A stretch of 64,000 nt of DNA from Georgenia satyanarayanai (GTDB lineage Bacteria; Actinomycetota; Actinomycetes; Actinomycetales; Actinomycetaceae), in the NCBI RefSeq assembly GCF_009193135.1, contig NZ_VUKC01000002.1:186001-250000 (forward strand), in the 5' to 3' direction. Every line of letters begins with the position of its first letter. Position 1 is the first letter of the stretch. A model generated the notes under the pieces. The model was not told the origin of the DNA and did no database searches. It saw only the letters and a program-made list of their open reading frames with translations. The position numbers were made by a program, and so were the translations under genes. Shown here one piece after another: positions 50,386-59,359 of the stretch.

Positions 50386-51306
50386 TCAGCGGCCCGCCGC
50401 CCGGGCGGCCTCCCTCGCCACGGTCGCGGCGTCCAGGTCCGGCCGGCCACCGAGCCGGGTCACGGTGAGCGCGGCCGCGGCCGACGCCCACCACCCGGCG
50501 GTCTCCGGGTCAGCGCCGTCGAGCAGCGCACGCAGCAGCCCGGCGACGAAGGCGTCACCGCCGCCCGTCGCGTCGACCGGGTCCGCTCCCAGCCGCGGGA
50601 AGAGACGCACCCCGCCGTGCCAGGCGACGACGTTCCCCGCCGACCCCGCCCCGAGGGCGACGACGTCCGGCCCGCCGGCGACCAGCTCGCGCGCCGCGTC
50701 GGCGACGGCGTCGGTCCCCTCGGGCACGCTGCCGACGTAGGCGGCGATCTCGTCGTCGTCCGCGCGCAGGACCGAGACCCCGTCCCAGACGTCGGCGAGC
50801 GCGTCCGGGTCCTCCGGTGCGCCGTCGAGGACCACCAGGGCGCCCGCCGCGGCGCCGAGACGGACCGTCTCGGCGACGGCGTCGTCGGGCTGCTGGAGGT
50901 CGGCGACGACCGCGCGGGCGGCGCCGAGGAGCGGGGCGCCGGCGCGGACGTCGGCCGGGGTGAGGAGTGCCTCCGCGGGGACGTGCTCGAGGAGGCGGTG
51001 GGTGGCGTCGGCCTCGACGACGCCGACGACGAGGGGCGTGGTCGCGCCCGCCCGGCGGACGACGGCGGAGACGTCGATCCCGTCCCGGCGCGCCCGGTCG
51101 AGAACGAGGTCCGCCGCGGCGTCATGCCCCACGACGCCGACCAGGCCGGCGGACAGACCGAGCTGCCGCGCCGCGACGGCCTGGTTGGCGGCACCGCCGA
51201 GCGTCTCGATCCGCGTGCGCACCGGCACGGAACCGCTCGCCGGCAGCTCCTCCACGGCGACGACGATGTCCCGGCAGACCAGCCCCACGACGACGACGTC
51301 GACCAT
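50386..51306 (-). CDS. PfkB family carbohydrate kinase, ribokinase-like
   Basis: 306 aa. LGGAANQAVAARQLG near residues 36-50 and the catalytic motif DATGGGDAFVAG (Asp present) identify an active PfkB kinase of the ribokinase branch. Sugar unknown. ATG preceded by GGAGAAGGG. It contrasts with the PfkB homologue at 34675, which has lost this Asp. Confidence 0.86.
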   Translation of the reverse strand: MVDVVVVGLVCRDIVVAVEELPASGSVPVRTRIETLGGAANQAVAARQLGLSAGLVGVVGHDAAADLVLDRARRDGIDVSAVVRRAGATTPLVVGVVEADATHRLLEHVPAEALLTPADVRAGAPLLGAARAVVADLQQPDDAVAETVRLGAAAGALVVLDGAPEDPDALADVWDGVSVLRADDDEIAAYVGSVPEGTDAVADAARELVAGGPDVVALGAGSAGNVVAWHGGVRLFPRLGADPVDATGGGDAFVAGLLRALLDGADPETAGWWASAAAALTVTRLGGRPDLDAATVAREAARAAGR

Positions 51307-51445
51307 CTCGCACCCTTCTCCTCGCTCCGTCCGCCCGGCCAGGGTGCGGCACCGCGGACGCTGCCGCCAGCCCGCGGGTGTCTGTCGCGAATCTCACAGG
51401 CGTCGCGGGCCCTGCCGTGGAATCCCGGTGCGGGTCCCGCCGTTA

Positions 51446-51457
51446 TGTCAGGTGACA
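51446..51457 (+). promoter_or_regulatory. Palindrome upstream of the beta-helix protein gene
   Basis: TGTCAGGTGACA, arms of five bases around GG, overlapping TTATGT, a possible -10. Flanked by GGGTCC and GGACCC, which can pair around it. Confidence 0.3.
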
Positions 51458-51484
51458 GCAGGACCCGTACCCGGGAGGAGAACC

Positions 51485-51853
51485 GTGGCCCGCCGCAAGC
51501 ATGTCGAGTTCGAGGACGACGAGGGCACGACGCTGCGCTACGTCCAGCACCCCAACGGAGGGGGGCTCGTCGAGCGCGGCGCCAAGGTGCACCCGACGGC
51601 CTGGGTCTCCCCCACCGCCTACGTCGACCCCGGCGCCCGTGTCGGTGCCGAGGCGCACCTCGACGACGGTGCCTGGGTGGACCGGGAGGCCGTCGTCGCC
51701 GCGCGCGCCAGGCTCGGCAAGAACACCCACGTCGGCCCGCGGGCGGTCGTCGGGCGCGGGGCGCGGCTGCGCGACGGCGCCAAGGTGGCCGGAGACGTGC
51801 GCGTTCCGGACTTCGCCGTCGTCGGCCCCGACGCCATCGTCCGCGCCGCCTGA
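51485..51853 (+). CDS. Left-handed beta-helix (hexapeptide-repeat-like) protein
   Basis: 122 aa. From about residue 35 it reads as imperfect hexapeptides (VHPTAWVSPTAYVDPGARV, KNTHVGPRAVVGRGARLRDGAKVAGDV), enough for a short left-handed beta-helix such as those of trimeric acyltransferases, but there is no second domain or acyl-CoA site. A structural or regulatory trimer is more likely than an enzyme. GTG start behind GGGAGGAG. Confidence 0.7.
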   Translation: MARRKHVEFEDDEGTTLRYVQHPNGGGLVERGAKVHPTAWVSPTAYVDPGARVGAEAHLDDGAWVDREAVVAARARLGKNTHVGPRAVVGRGARLRDGAKVAGDVRVPDFAVVGPDAIVRAA

Positions 51854-51996
51854 CCAGAAGGGACGTCCGTCGTCCGTCAGGCGCGCGCAACGCGGCCCGG
51901 TGACGGACCATTCCGCCGTGGCCCCCGCCCGGCGGGGGTGGTCGGCCCCCACTCCCGCTCGTGCACGCAGCGACGGCCCGCGCTCCAATGGGAGCC

Positions 51997-52899
51997 ATGG
52001 CCCCACCCGAGCACGACCCGCGCGTCGGCGTCGTCGTCATCACCCACAACCGGCGCACCGAGCTCGACCGCACGCTGCGGCTGCTGCGCGAGCTGCCCGA
52101 GGCGCCGCCGGTCGTCGTCGTCGACAACGGCTCGAGCGACGGGACGGCGCAGGCGGTGCGGCGCGACCACCCGTGGGTGACGCTGCTCGCGAGCCGGCGC
52201 AACCTCGGCGCGGTGGGCCGCAACCTCGGCGTCCAGCTCCTCGACACCCCGTACGTCGCCTTCTGCGACGACGACACCTGGTGGGACCCGGGCAGCCTCA
52301 CCGCCGCGGCCGACGCCCTGGACGCCCACCCGGACGTCGCCGTGCTCACCGCACGGATCGTCGTCGAACCCGCCGGGACGGAGGACCCGATCGTCGCCGA
52401 GCTGCGCGACTCCCCCGTCCAGGGCCGCCCGGGTCTGCCCGGACCGGCGCTCGGCAGCTTCCTCGCCGGCGCCTCCGTCGTCCGGCGCAGCGCGTTCACC
52501 GGCGTCGGCGGCTTCCACCCGCGCCTGTGGCTGGGCGGGGAGGAGGAGCTCCTCGCCGCGGACCTCGCCGCCGTCGGGTGGGAGCTGTGCTACCTGCCCA
52601 CCGCCACCGTCCACCACCACGCCTCCACGGCGCGCGACACGGCCAAGCGCCTGCGCGACGGTGTCCGCAACACCCTGTGGTTCACCTGGCTCCGCCGCCC
52701 GCTGCCCGCCGCGCTGCGCCGCACCGCGGTGGTGCTTGGCCAGCTGCGCTCACGCCCGGCGCTCGAGGGGGCGCTCGCCGCGGTGCGGGGGGCGCCCTGG
52801 GTGCTCACGGAGCGGCGGGTGCTGCCGGCCTCCGCCGAGGCACGCTTCCGTGCCCTCGAGGACGCCCAGCGCGCGTCGACCGCCCGCCGGTACGGCTGA
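51997..52899 (+). CDS. Glycosyltransferase family 2
   Basis: 300 aa, GT-A fold. VGVVVITHNRR start, VVDNGSSDGT, the DxD-type metal site CDDDTWW and GGEEELLAADLAAVGWELCYLPTATVHHH. No membrane helices, so it acts on the cytosolic face. The ATG at 51997 is preferred over one 12 codons upstream because TCCAAT lies seven bases before it and the fold starts immediately after. Sugar and acceptor unknown. Confidence 0.83.
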   Translation: MAPPEHDPRVGVVVITHNRRTELDRTLRLLRELPEAPPVVVVDNGSSDGTAQAVRRDHPWVTLLASRRNLGAVGRNLGVQLLDTPYVAFCDDDTWWDPGSLTAAADALDAHPDVAVLTARIVVEPAGTEDPIVAELRDSPVQGRPGLPGPALGSFLAGASVVRRSAFTGVGGFHPRLWLGGEEELLAADLAAVGWELCYLPTATVHHHASTARDTAKRLRDGVRNTLWFTWLRRPLPAALRRTAVVLGQLRSRPALEGALAAVRGAPWVLTERRVLPASAEARFRALEDAQRASTARRYG

Positions 52900-52923
52900 C
52901 CGTCTGCCGCGCGACGGGCGCGG

Positions 52924-54480
52924 TCAGCCGAGGATCGCGCGCGTGACGGCGAGCTGCTCGGCAAGGACACCCCCGATGGTCGTCTGGGTGTCGTCGACAC
53001 GCTCGACGACCGCCGAGATCTCGGCGATCGAGGCGATCACCTGACGCACCTGGCACTGGATCGCCCGCACCTTCTCGTCCACCTCTGTCGTGGCACGCGC
53101 GGTCTCCCCGGCCAGCTCCTTGACCTCACCCGCGACGACGGCGAAGCCCTTGCCGGCCTCGCCCGCCCGGGCTGCCTCGATGGTGGCGTTGAGCGCGAGG
53201 AGGTTCGTCTGCGCCGCGATGTCCTGGATCGTCTTGACGACCTTCCCGATGCTCGCGCTGGACTCCCCGAGCCCGGCGACCTCGACGTTGACACTGTCGG
53301 CGAGGTGCCGTCCCTCCCCGACGACCGAGGTCGCTGCCAGGACGTTCTGCTCGACCTCACCGATCGAGGTGAGCAGGTCCTGCCCGGCCCGGCGCAGGCG
53401 GTCCGCCCCGGCGAAGCGCTCGAGCGCCTGGCCGAGGAGGAACGCCGTGTTGCGCAGCGCCGCCTCACGCCCGGGCGAGAGTGCGATCGTCGTGGTCGTG
53501 AAGAAGTCCATCGTGCCGACGATGTCGCCGCCGACGAGGATCGGCAGGCACACCCCGGACCGCACGCCGGCACGCTTCGCGGCGGGCGCGCGCACACAGT
53601 CGGTGAGCTCGGCGAGGTCCTCGACGAAGACGAGGTCCCGCGAGCGCCACGCCCGCCCGGACAGGCCGACCCCCTCCCGGAAGGACGCCGCCAGGGTGAC
53701 CTCGCGGAACTCCTGGCCCGCGGTGCCCGACTCCTGGGCGAACCGCAGGACGCCCTCCGTCGCGTCGACCCGCCAGAACGAGCCGTACACCCAGCCGAAG
53801 CCCGTCCGGATCGCGTCCAGTGCGCGGCTCAGCGCCTCCTCCTGGGTCGTGGCGGCGGACACGCCCTGCAGCACGCTCCGGACAGCCTCGATGTCCTTGA
53901 GGTCCTCCTCCTGCCGCTCCGCGGCCCGCACCCGCTCGATCGCCTGGGAGACGAGGACACCGATGGTCCGCAGCGTGTCGAGTCGCTGCGCGGACAGCTC
54001 GAGCCGTTCGGTGGCGAAGAAGTCCATCGTGCCGGTGACGACGCCACCCTCGAGGAGGGGGAAGCACACGCCGCTGCGGACCCCGGCCCGCTGTGCGGCG
54101 GGAGCCCGCACACAGTCGGGCAGGTCACCGAGGTCGTCGACGAAGACGAGACTGCGCGCGCGCCAGGCTCGCCCGGACAGGCCGACCCCCTCCCGGAAGG
54201 ACGCGGACAGCGTGACGCTCCGGAACTCCGCCCCAGCGTCCCCGGACTCCTGGGCGAAGCGGAGCACGCCGGCGGACTCGTCGATACGCCAGTGGGAGCC
54301 GTACGCCCACCCGAACTGCTCGCGGACCGCGTCGAGAGCCGAGCTCACGGCCGCTGCCGACGTCGTTGCCTGCGCGAGGGCCGACACGACGGCGGTGACC
54401 GCCGCGACGTTGGCACGGGCCTCCTCGAGCTCGGGTGACACCGGGGCGATGTGGGGGCGGCGAGCCAGGCCGAGCACCAT
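52924..54480 (-). CDS. Cytosolic chemoreceptor with two tandem GAF domains
   Basis: 518 aa with no membrane segment. Two near-identical GAF units at about residues 50-185 and 215-355 each contain [30 protein letters not shown] and [18 protein letters not shown], clearly a duplication. A chemoreceptor signalling hairpin follows, with [21 protein letters not shown] at its tip. No CheA, CheW or flagellar genes are in the window. ATG preceded by GGAGGATC. Upstream is a CCTAC-CGAA-GTAGG hairpin. Confidence 0.85.
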   Translation of the reverse strand: MVLGLARRPHIAPVSPELEEARANVAAVTAVVSALAQATTSAAAVSSALDAVREQFGWAYGSHWRIDESAGVLRFAQESGDAGAEFRSVTLSASFREGVGLSGRAWRARSLVFVDDLGDLPDCVRAPAAQRAGVRSGVCFPLLEGGVVTGTMDFFATERLELSAQRLDTLRTIGVLVSQAIERVRAAERQEEDLKDIEAVRSVLQGVSAATTQEEALSRALDAIRTGFGWVYGSFWRVDATEGVLRFAQESGTAGQEFREVTLAASFREGVGLSGRAWRSRDLVFVEDLAELTDCVRAPAAKRAGVRSGVCLPILVGGDIVGTMDFFTTTTIALSPGREAALRNTAFLLGQALERFAGADRLRRAGQDLLTSIGEVEQNVLAATSVVGEGRHLADSVNVEVAGLGESSASIGKVVKTIQDIAAQTNLLALNATIEAARAGEAGKGFAVVAGEVKELAGETARATTEVDEKVRAIQCQVRQVIASIAEISAVVERVDDTQTTIGGVLAEQLAVTRAILG

Positions 54481-54507
54481 GTGATCCTCCGAAAGTAGAG
54501 CTAGACT

Positions 54508-54521
54508 CCTACTTCGGTAGG
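54508..54521. promoter_or_regulatory. Small hairpin in the chemoreceptor promoter
   Basis: CCTAC and GTAGG around TTCG (plus strand), with CCGAAAGTAG nearby repeating part of the motif. Possible operator or leader hairpin. Confidence 0.35.
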
Positions 54522-54557
54522 AATGTGCGCAACGTACGGCCCTGTCGGGTGGCGCGC

Positions 54558-54590
54558 ACTCCCACGTGACGAATCTCACACGGTGGGAGT
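54558..54590 (-). terminator. Hairpin after the aldehyde dehydrogenase gene
   Basis: Arms ACTCCCAC and GTGGGAGT around 17 bases, starting seven bases beyond the stop at 54597 in the direction of transcription. No U-tract. Confidence 0.45.
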
Positions 54591-54596
54591 CGGCCG

Positions 54597-56057
54597 TCAG
54601 GCGACCGGCGCCTCGAGGTGCACCGTCTTGAGGACGGTCATCTCCGTGAGCAGGTCCGGCCCGTAGCCGGCGCCCGTGCCGCTGTCGCGCCGCGGGTCGG
54701 CCGAGCCGCCCGGCGCGCCACCGAAGACGCCGTTGACCTTGACGGTTCCGACCTCCAGCTCCTCCGCGGCGCGCAGCGCGCGGCCGAGGTCGGGTGTGAG
54801 CACGGTCGCGGCGAGCCCGTACCGGCTCTGCCCCGCGAGGGACAGCGCGGTGTCGAAGTCCGGCACCCGGACGATCGCGGCCACCGGCCCGAAGGTCTCC
54901 TCGGTGACGGCGTCCGCCCCCGGGGGGCAGCCGTCGAGCACCGTGGGCGGGTAGAAGCTGCCCGGCCGGTCGAGCGGCGCGCCGCCGGTCACCGCCCGGG
55001 CACCGGCGTTCACCGCCGCGCGCACGTGGGCGTCGACGACGGCGAGCTGGTCGGCGTCGACGAGCGGCCCGAGCGTCGTCGCCGGCTCCGCGGGGTCACC
55101 CACGACGAGCCCGTCGGCGACCTCCACGAGCGCCGCCACGACGGCGTCGGCGACGTCGTCGTGGACGTACACGCGCTCGACGGAGGTGCAGATCTGGCCG
55201 GTGTTGGTGAAGGCGCCCGTCGCGATCTGCTCCGCTGCCCAGCGCGGGTCGACACCGGAGTCGACGACGATCGCGTCGGCGCCGCCGTTCTCGAGCAGCA
55301 CCTTCGCGCCGCGCGCACCGGCGACGGCGGCGATGCGCCGGCCGGCCGCCGTGGACCCGACGTGCGCGACGAGCGCGACCCGCTCGTCGGCGACGAGCGC
55401 GGCCCCCGTCTCGCCGTCGCCGTTGACGACGTTCAGCACCCCGGCGGGCAGCGCCCCGGCCACGAGCCGGGCCATCTCCCACCCGGGCAGCGCCGAGCGC
55501 TCCGAGGGCTTGTGGACGACCGTGTTGCCGGTGACGAGGGCCGCGGCGAGCAGGCCCGCGGCCGCCGGGAAGGGGTCGTTCCAGGGCGTGATGACGGCGA
55601 CGACGCCACGTGGCTCGCGACGCACGACGTCCAGCGCCGAGGTCGCGCCGGCGAGCGTGCGGCCAGCCGCGCCGAGGCCCGTCGTCGCGGCCTCCTCGAG
55701 GAGGTCGGCGGCCACGGTGGCCGACTCGACCGACTGGCCCAGCAGCCGCCCGGTCGCGCCGGTGAGGAGCTCACCGAGACGCTCGGCGTCGGCGCGGACC
55801 GCGGCCGCGGCCGCCCGCAGCGCTGCGGCACGCTCCGCCGGTGCCGTCCGGCGCCAGGCGGTGCGTGCTGCCCACGCGGTGTCGACGGCGGCGGTGACCT
55901 CCTCCCCCGTCGCCGGCACGAGCGTCGTCACCGTCCCCGAGCCGCTCGGGTCCTCACGGTGCAGCCGCCGTGTCCCCGACGCCGGCGCGACCCGTCCACC
56001 CACGAGGTGGACGGCGAGCTCTGCGGTGCGGACGGACGCGGTCTCGGTGGTTGTCAC
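54597..56057 (-). CDS. Aldehyde dehydrogenase family protein
   Basis: NAD(P)-dependent aldehyde dehydrogenase, 486 aa. The N anchor is VITPWNDPF, the catalytic Cys is in [12 protein letters not shown] and the Glu in [13 protein letters not shown] (ELGG in most relatives). SXPXG-type C-terminal contacts are present in [15 protein letters not shown] start with AAGGAGG eight bases upstream. Divergent from the heptose-type cluster, with palindromes in the shared promoter. Substrate unknown. Confidence 0.86.
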   Translation of the reverse strand: MTTTETASVRTAELAVHLVGGRVAPASGTRRLHREDPSGSGTVTTLVPATGEEVTAAVDTAWAARTAWRRTAPAERAAALRAAAAAVRADAERLGELLTGATGRLLGQSVESATVAADLLEEAATTGLGAAGRTLAGATSALDVVRREPRGVVAVITPWNDPFPAAAGLLAAALVTGNTVVHKPSERSALPGWEMARLVAGALPAGVLNVVNGDGETGAALVADERVALVAHVGSTAAGRRIAAVAGARGAKVLLENGGADAIVVDSGVDPRWAAEQIATGAFTNTGQICTSVERVYVHDDVADAVVAALVEVADGLVVGDPAEPATTLGPLVDADQLAVVDAHVRAAVNAGARAVTGGAPLDRPGSFYPPTVLDGCPPGADAVTEETFGPVAAIVRVPDFDTALSLAGQSRYGLAATVLTPDLGRALRAAEELEVGTVKVNGVFGGAPGGSADPRRDSGTGAGYGPDLLTEMTVLKTVHLEAPVA

Positions 56058-56081
56058 GTGTGGGCCTCCTTGTCGACGTGC

Positions 56082-56095
56082 GAGAAGTGCTTCTC
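56082..56095. promoter_or_regulatory. Inverted repeat upstream of the aldehyde dehydrogenase
   Basis: GAGAAG and CTTCTC around TG, 25 bases upstream of the dehydrogenase start. Confidence 0.35.
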
Positions 56096-56116
56096 TCGGG
56101 CAGCGTGAGCAGCGAA

Positions 56117-56130
56117 TCACCTATAGGTGA
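56117..56130 (+). promoter_or_regulatory. Perfect 14-bp palindrome over the -10 of the glycan cluster
   Basis: TCACCTATAGGTGA is fully self-complementary and contains TATAGG, a good -10, 26 bases before the carbamoyltransferase ATG. A dimeric repressor bound here would cover the promoter. Confidence 0.5.
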
Positions 56131-56153
56131 CCTGGACCACTCGGAGGTCAGGC

Positions 56154-57848
56154 ATGCGAGTTCTCGGCGTCAACGCCCTGTTCCACGACCCCTCGGCCAC
56201 CCTCGTCATCGACGGGAAGGTGGTCGCCGCGGCCGAGGAGGAGCGCTTCAGCCGGCGCAAGCACGGCAAGCGCCCGGTGCCCTTCTCGGCGTGGGAGCTG
56301 CCCGAGCTGTCGATGCGGTGGTGCCTCGCGCAGGCCGGGATCGAGCCCAGGGACCTCGACGCCGTCGCCTACTCCTTCGACCCCTCCCTCGCGCGGCCCG
56401 CGCACGAGATGGGCCTGGACGACCCGTGGGACCACCTGCGCCTCACCTACGCCGAGCGCGCCCCGCAGTTCCTCGCCGCCGCACTGCCGGGTCTGGACCC
56501 CGAGAAGGTCGTCTTCGTCCCCCACCACGTGGCCCACGCCGCCTCCGGCGCCCTCGCCTCCCCGCACGCGAGCTCCAGCGTCCTCGTCCTCGACGGCCGC
56601 GGCGAGCACGCCTCCCACCTCGCCGGCCGCTACACCAGGGGACGTCTCGAGACCCTCGCCGGGCAGCAGCTGCCCCACTCCCTGGGCCTGCTCTACGAGT
56701 CGCTGACCGAGCACCTCGGCTTCCTGCGCTCCTCCGACGAGTACAAGGTCATGGCCCTCGCCTCCTACGGCAAGCCCCGCTTCCTCGAGGAGCTGCGCGA
56801 GACGATCCACGCCACCGAGGACGGCGGCTTCCGCGCCCCGGTCCCCGACTGGTCGCTCTGGGTCGAGCCGCGCATCGACGACGGCACCTGGGGCGGCCCC
56901 CACGCCGACCTCGCCTGCTCGGTCCAGGCGCGCCTCGAGGAGGTCCTCGTCGACCTCGCGAGCTGGCTGCACGCGCAGACCGGTGACACCGCACTGACGA
57001 TGGCGGGCGGCACCGCGCTCAACTGCGTGGCCAACTCCCGCATCTGGCGCGAGACCCCCTTCGAGGACGTGTGGGTCCAGCCCGCCGCCGGTGACGCCGG
57101 CACCTCCCTCGGCGCGGCCCTCCAGGTGGCCGCGGACCGCGGCGCCGAGCCGCGTCCCATCGCGGGGGCGGACCTCGGCCGCGGCTGGTCCGACGACGAC
57201 CTCGCCCAGTGGCTCACGACGGCGAAGGTCCCCTTCACCACCCCCGACGACCTTCCCGAGCAGGTGGCCGAGGTGCTCGCCGGCAACGGCGTCGTCGCGT
57301 GGTTCGACGGCCGCAGCGAGTTCGGGCCGCGCGCGCTGGGCCACCGCTCCCTGCTCGCCCACCCGGGCCTGGAGGAGAACCTCGAGCGCATCAACGACGT
57401 CAAGGGCCGCGAGCAGTTCCGTCCCGTCGCGCCGATGGTCCTCGCCGACCGCGCCGAGGAGATCTTCACCGACGGCCCGATCCCCAGCCCGTACATGCTC
57501 TTCGTCCACAGCGTCCGTCCGGAGTGGCGCGACCGGATCCCGGCCGCCGTCCACGTCGACGGGACCGCGCGCATCCAGACCGTCGACCCCGAGCGCCAGC
57601 CGCGTCTCGGCGCGACGATCGCGGCCTTCGCCGAGCGCACCGGCCTGCCCGTCGTCATCAACACGAGCCTCAACACCGCCGGCCGCCCCATGGTCGACGA
57701 CCCCCGCGACGCCCTCGAGCTCTTCGGCTCCGCGCCGGTCGACCTCCTCGTCCTCGGGCCCCACCTCGTGCGCCGCTCCCAGCTCTTCGCCGCGCGCGAG
57801 GCGGCCGGGGATGCGGTGGCGCACGACGCCGCGGTGGCGGTCGCGTGA
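56154..57848 (+). CDS. Carbamoyltransferase (NodU/CmcH family)
   Basis: 564 aa. N-terminal Kae1-like domain with GVNALFHDPSATL, the metal-site histidines in PHHVAHAASGA, RRSSDEYKVMALASYG and MAGGTALNCVANSR, then a C-terminal YrdC-like domain with SEFGPRALGHRSLLA. It transfers carbamoyl from carbamoyl phosphate to a hydroxyl, typically on a sugar. ATG behind GGAGGT. First gene of six overlapping glycan genes, so the final product is probably O-carbamoylated. Confidence 0.88.
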   Translation: MRVLGVNALFHDPSATLVIDGKVVAAAEEERFSRRKHGKRPVPFSAWELPELSMRWCLAQAGIEPRDLDAVAYSFDPSLARPAHEMGLDDPWDHLRLTYAERAPQFLAAALPGLDPEKVVFVPHHVAHAASGALASPHASSSVLVLDGRGEHASHLAGRYTRGRLETLAGQQLPHSLGLLYESLTEHLGFLRSSDEYKVMALASYGKPRFLEELRETIHATEDGGFRAPVPDWSLWVEPRIDDGTWGGPHADLACSVQARLEEVLVDLASWLHAQTGDTALTMAGGTALNCVANSRIWRETPFEDVWVQPAAGDAGTSLGAALQVAADRGAEPRPIAGADLGRGWSDDDLAQWLTTAKVPFTTPDDLPEQVAEVLAGNGVVAWFDGRSEFGPRALGHRSLLAHPGLEENLERINDVKGREQFRPVAPMVLADRAEEIFTDGPIPSPYMLFVHSVRPEWRDRIPAAVHVDGTARIQTVDPERQPRLGATIAAFAERTGLPVVINTSLNTAGRPMVDDPRDALELFGSAPVDLLVLGPHLVRRSQLFAAREAAGDAVAHDAAVAVA

Positions 57849-59359
57849 GCGACTACACCGTCGTCCTGCCGACGGTCGGCCGCCCCTCCCTCCGGGAGGT
57901 CCTCGTCGACCTGCTCGGCCAGGACGGGCCAGCCCCCGAGCGGGTCGTGCTCGTCGACGACCGCCCCCTCGACCAGGCCGAGCCCCTCGACCTGCCCGCG
58001 GGCGACGTGCCCGTCGACGTCGTCCGTTCCGGCGGCCGTGGCCCCGCCGCCGCCCGCAACGTCGGCTGGCGCGCCGCCACCACCGAGTGGGTCGCCTTCC
58101 TCGACGACGACGTGCGCCTCCCCGCGGAGTGGACCACCCGGCTGGCCGCGGACCTCGCGGCCGCCGGCCCGGACGTCGGCGCGACCCAGGGCCGCATCAC
58201 CGTCCCGCTGCCCGAGCACCGGCGCCCCACCGACTGGGAACGCAACACCGCGGGCCTCGAGACCGCGCTGTGGGCGACGGCGGACATGGCCTACCGCCGC
58301 GCCGCCCTCGCCGCCGTGCACGGCTTCGACGAGCGCTTCCCGCGCGCCTACCGGGAGGACGCCGACCTCGCCCTGCGGGTGACGCAGGCCGGCTGGCAGC
58401 TGGTCCGCGGCGAGCGGGAGATCACCCATCCCGTCCGGCCCGCCGACGACGCCGTGAGCCTGCGCATGCAGGCCGGCGCGGCCTCCGATGCGCTCATGCG
58501 AGCCCTCCACGGGCCGGGCTGGCGGGAGATCGGCGGCACCGGGCGCGGCCGCTTCCGCTGGCACGTGGCGACGGTGGCCGCCGGGACCGCCGCGGCGGTC
58601 CTCGCCGTCGGGGGGCGGCGCAGCGCGGCCGGCGCGGCCGCCGCCACGTGGGCGGGGCTCACCGCCGACTTCGCGGTGCGCCGCATCGCGCCCGGCCCCC
58701 GGCCCGGGGAGGAGGGGTGGGCGGTCGAGTGGCGCCGGATGGCGTGGACGAGCGTGGCGATCCCCTGGTCGGCGGTGTGGCACCGGGTGCGCGGGGCGGT
58801 CAGGTTCCGCGACGTGCCCGCGTGGCCGCCGCCCGTGCGCGCCGCCCTCCTCGACCGGGACGGCACGATCGTCGAGGACGTGCCCTACAACGGCGACCCG
58901 GCCCGGGTGCGCACCGTGGCGGGTGCCGCGGAGTCCCTGCGCCGCCTGCGCGCGGCCGGCCTGCGCATCGGGATGGTGACCAACCAGTCCGGCGTCGCCC
59001 GCGGCCTCATCGGCGCCGACGACGTCACCCGCGTCAACGACCGCGTCCAGGACCTCCTCGGCTCCTTCGACGTCGTCGAGCACTGCCCGCACGGCCCGGA
59101 GGACGGCTGCACGTGCCGCAAGCCCGGTCCCGGCATGGTGCTGCGTGCCGCGCGCACCCTGGGTGTGGAGCCGCACGAGTGCGTCGTCGTCGGGGACATC
59201 GGCGCCGACGTCGGCGCCGCCCGGGCCGCCGGTGCCCGCGCCGTCCTCGTCCCCACGCCGGTCACCCGCACGGAGGAGGTCGAGCGGGCCGAGCACGTCG
59301 CCGCGGACCTCGCCTCCGCCGTCGACCTCGTCCTCGCGATGACGGGGGAGCCGCGATGA
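57845..59359 (+). CDS. Fusion of a GT2 glycosyltransferase and a GmhB-like HAD phosphatase
   Basis: 504 aa. Residues 1-215 are a GT2 domain (VVLPTVGRPSLREVL, LDDDVRLP, YREDADLALRVTQAGWQ). A hydrophobic Ala-rich stretch at about 235-275 may be membrane-associated. From about 330 comes a HAD-IIIA domain with DRDGTIVED (Asp337 nucleophile), TNQSGVARG, the zinc loop CPHGPEDGCTCRKP and GDIGADVGAARAAG, as in D-glycero-D-manno-heptose 1,7-bisphosphate phosphatase. GTG start overlapping the carbamoyltransferase stop. The fusion would tie heptose activation to transfer. Confidence 0.85.
   Translation: MSDYTVVLPTVGRPSLREVLVDLLGQDGPAPERVVLVDDRPLDQAEPLDLPAGDVPVDVVRSGGRGPAAARNVGWRAATTEWVAFLDDDVRLPAEWTTRLAADLAAAGPDVGATQGRITVPLPEHRRPTDWERNTAGLETALWATADMAYRRAALAAVHGFDERFPRAYREDADLALRVTQAGWQLVRGEREITHPVRPADDAVSLRMQAGAASDALMRALHGPGWREIGGTGRGRFRWHVATVAAGTAAAVLAVGGRRSAAGAAAATWAGLTADFAVRRIAPGPRPGEEGWAVEWRRMAWTSVAIPWSAVWHRVRGAVRFRDVPAWPPPVRAALLDRDGTIVEDVPYNGDPARVRTVAGAAESLRRLRAAGLRIGMVTNQSGVARGLIGADDVTRVNDRVQDLLGSFDVVEHCPHGPEDGCTCRKPGPGMVLRAARTLGVEPHECVVVGDIGADVGAARAAGARAVLVPTPVTRTEEVERAEHVAADLASAVDLVLAMTGEPR

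Noticed and set aside
53090-54484. 464-codon open frame antisense to the chemoreceptor gene
   Set aside because: Ser/Arg/Pro-rich translation without recognisable domains; the opposite strand encodes clear GAF and signalling domains.
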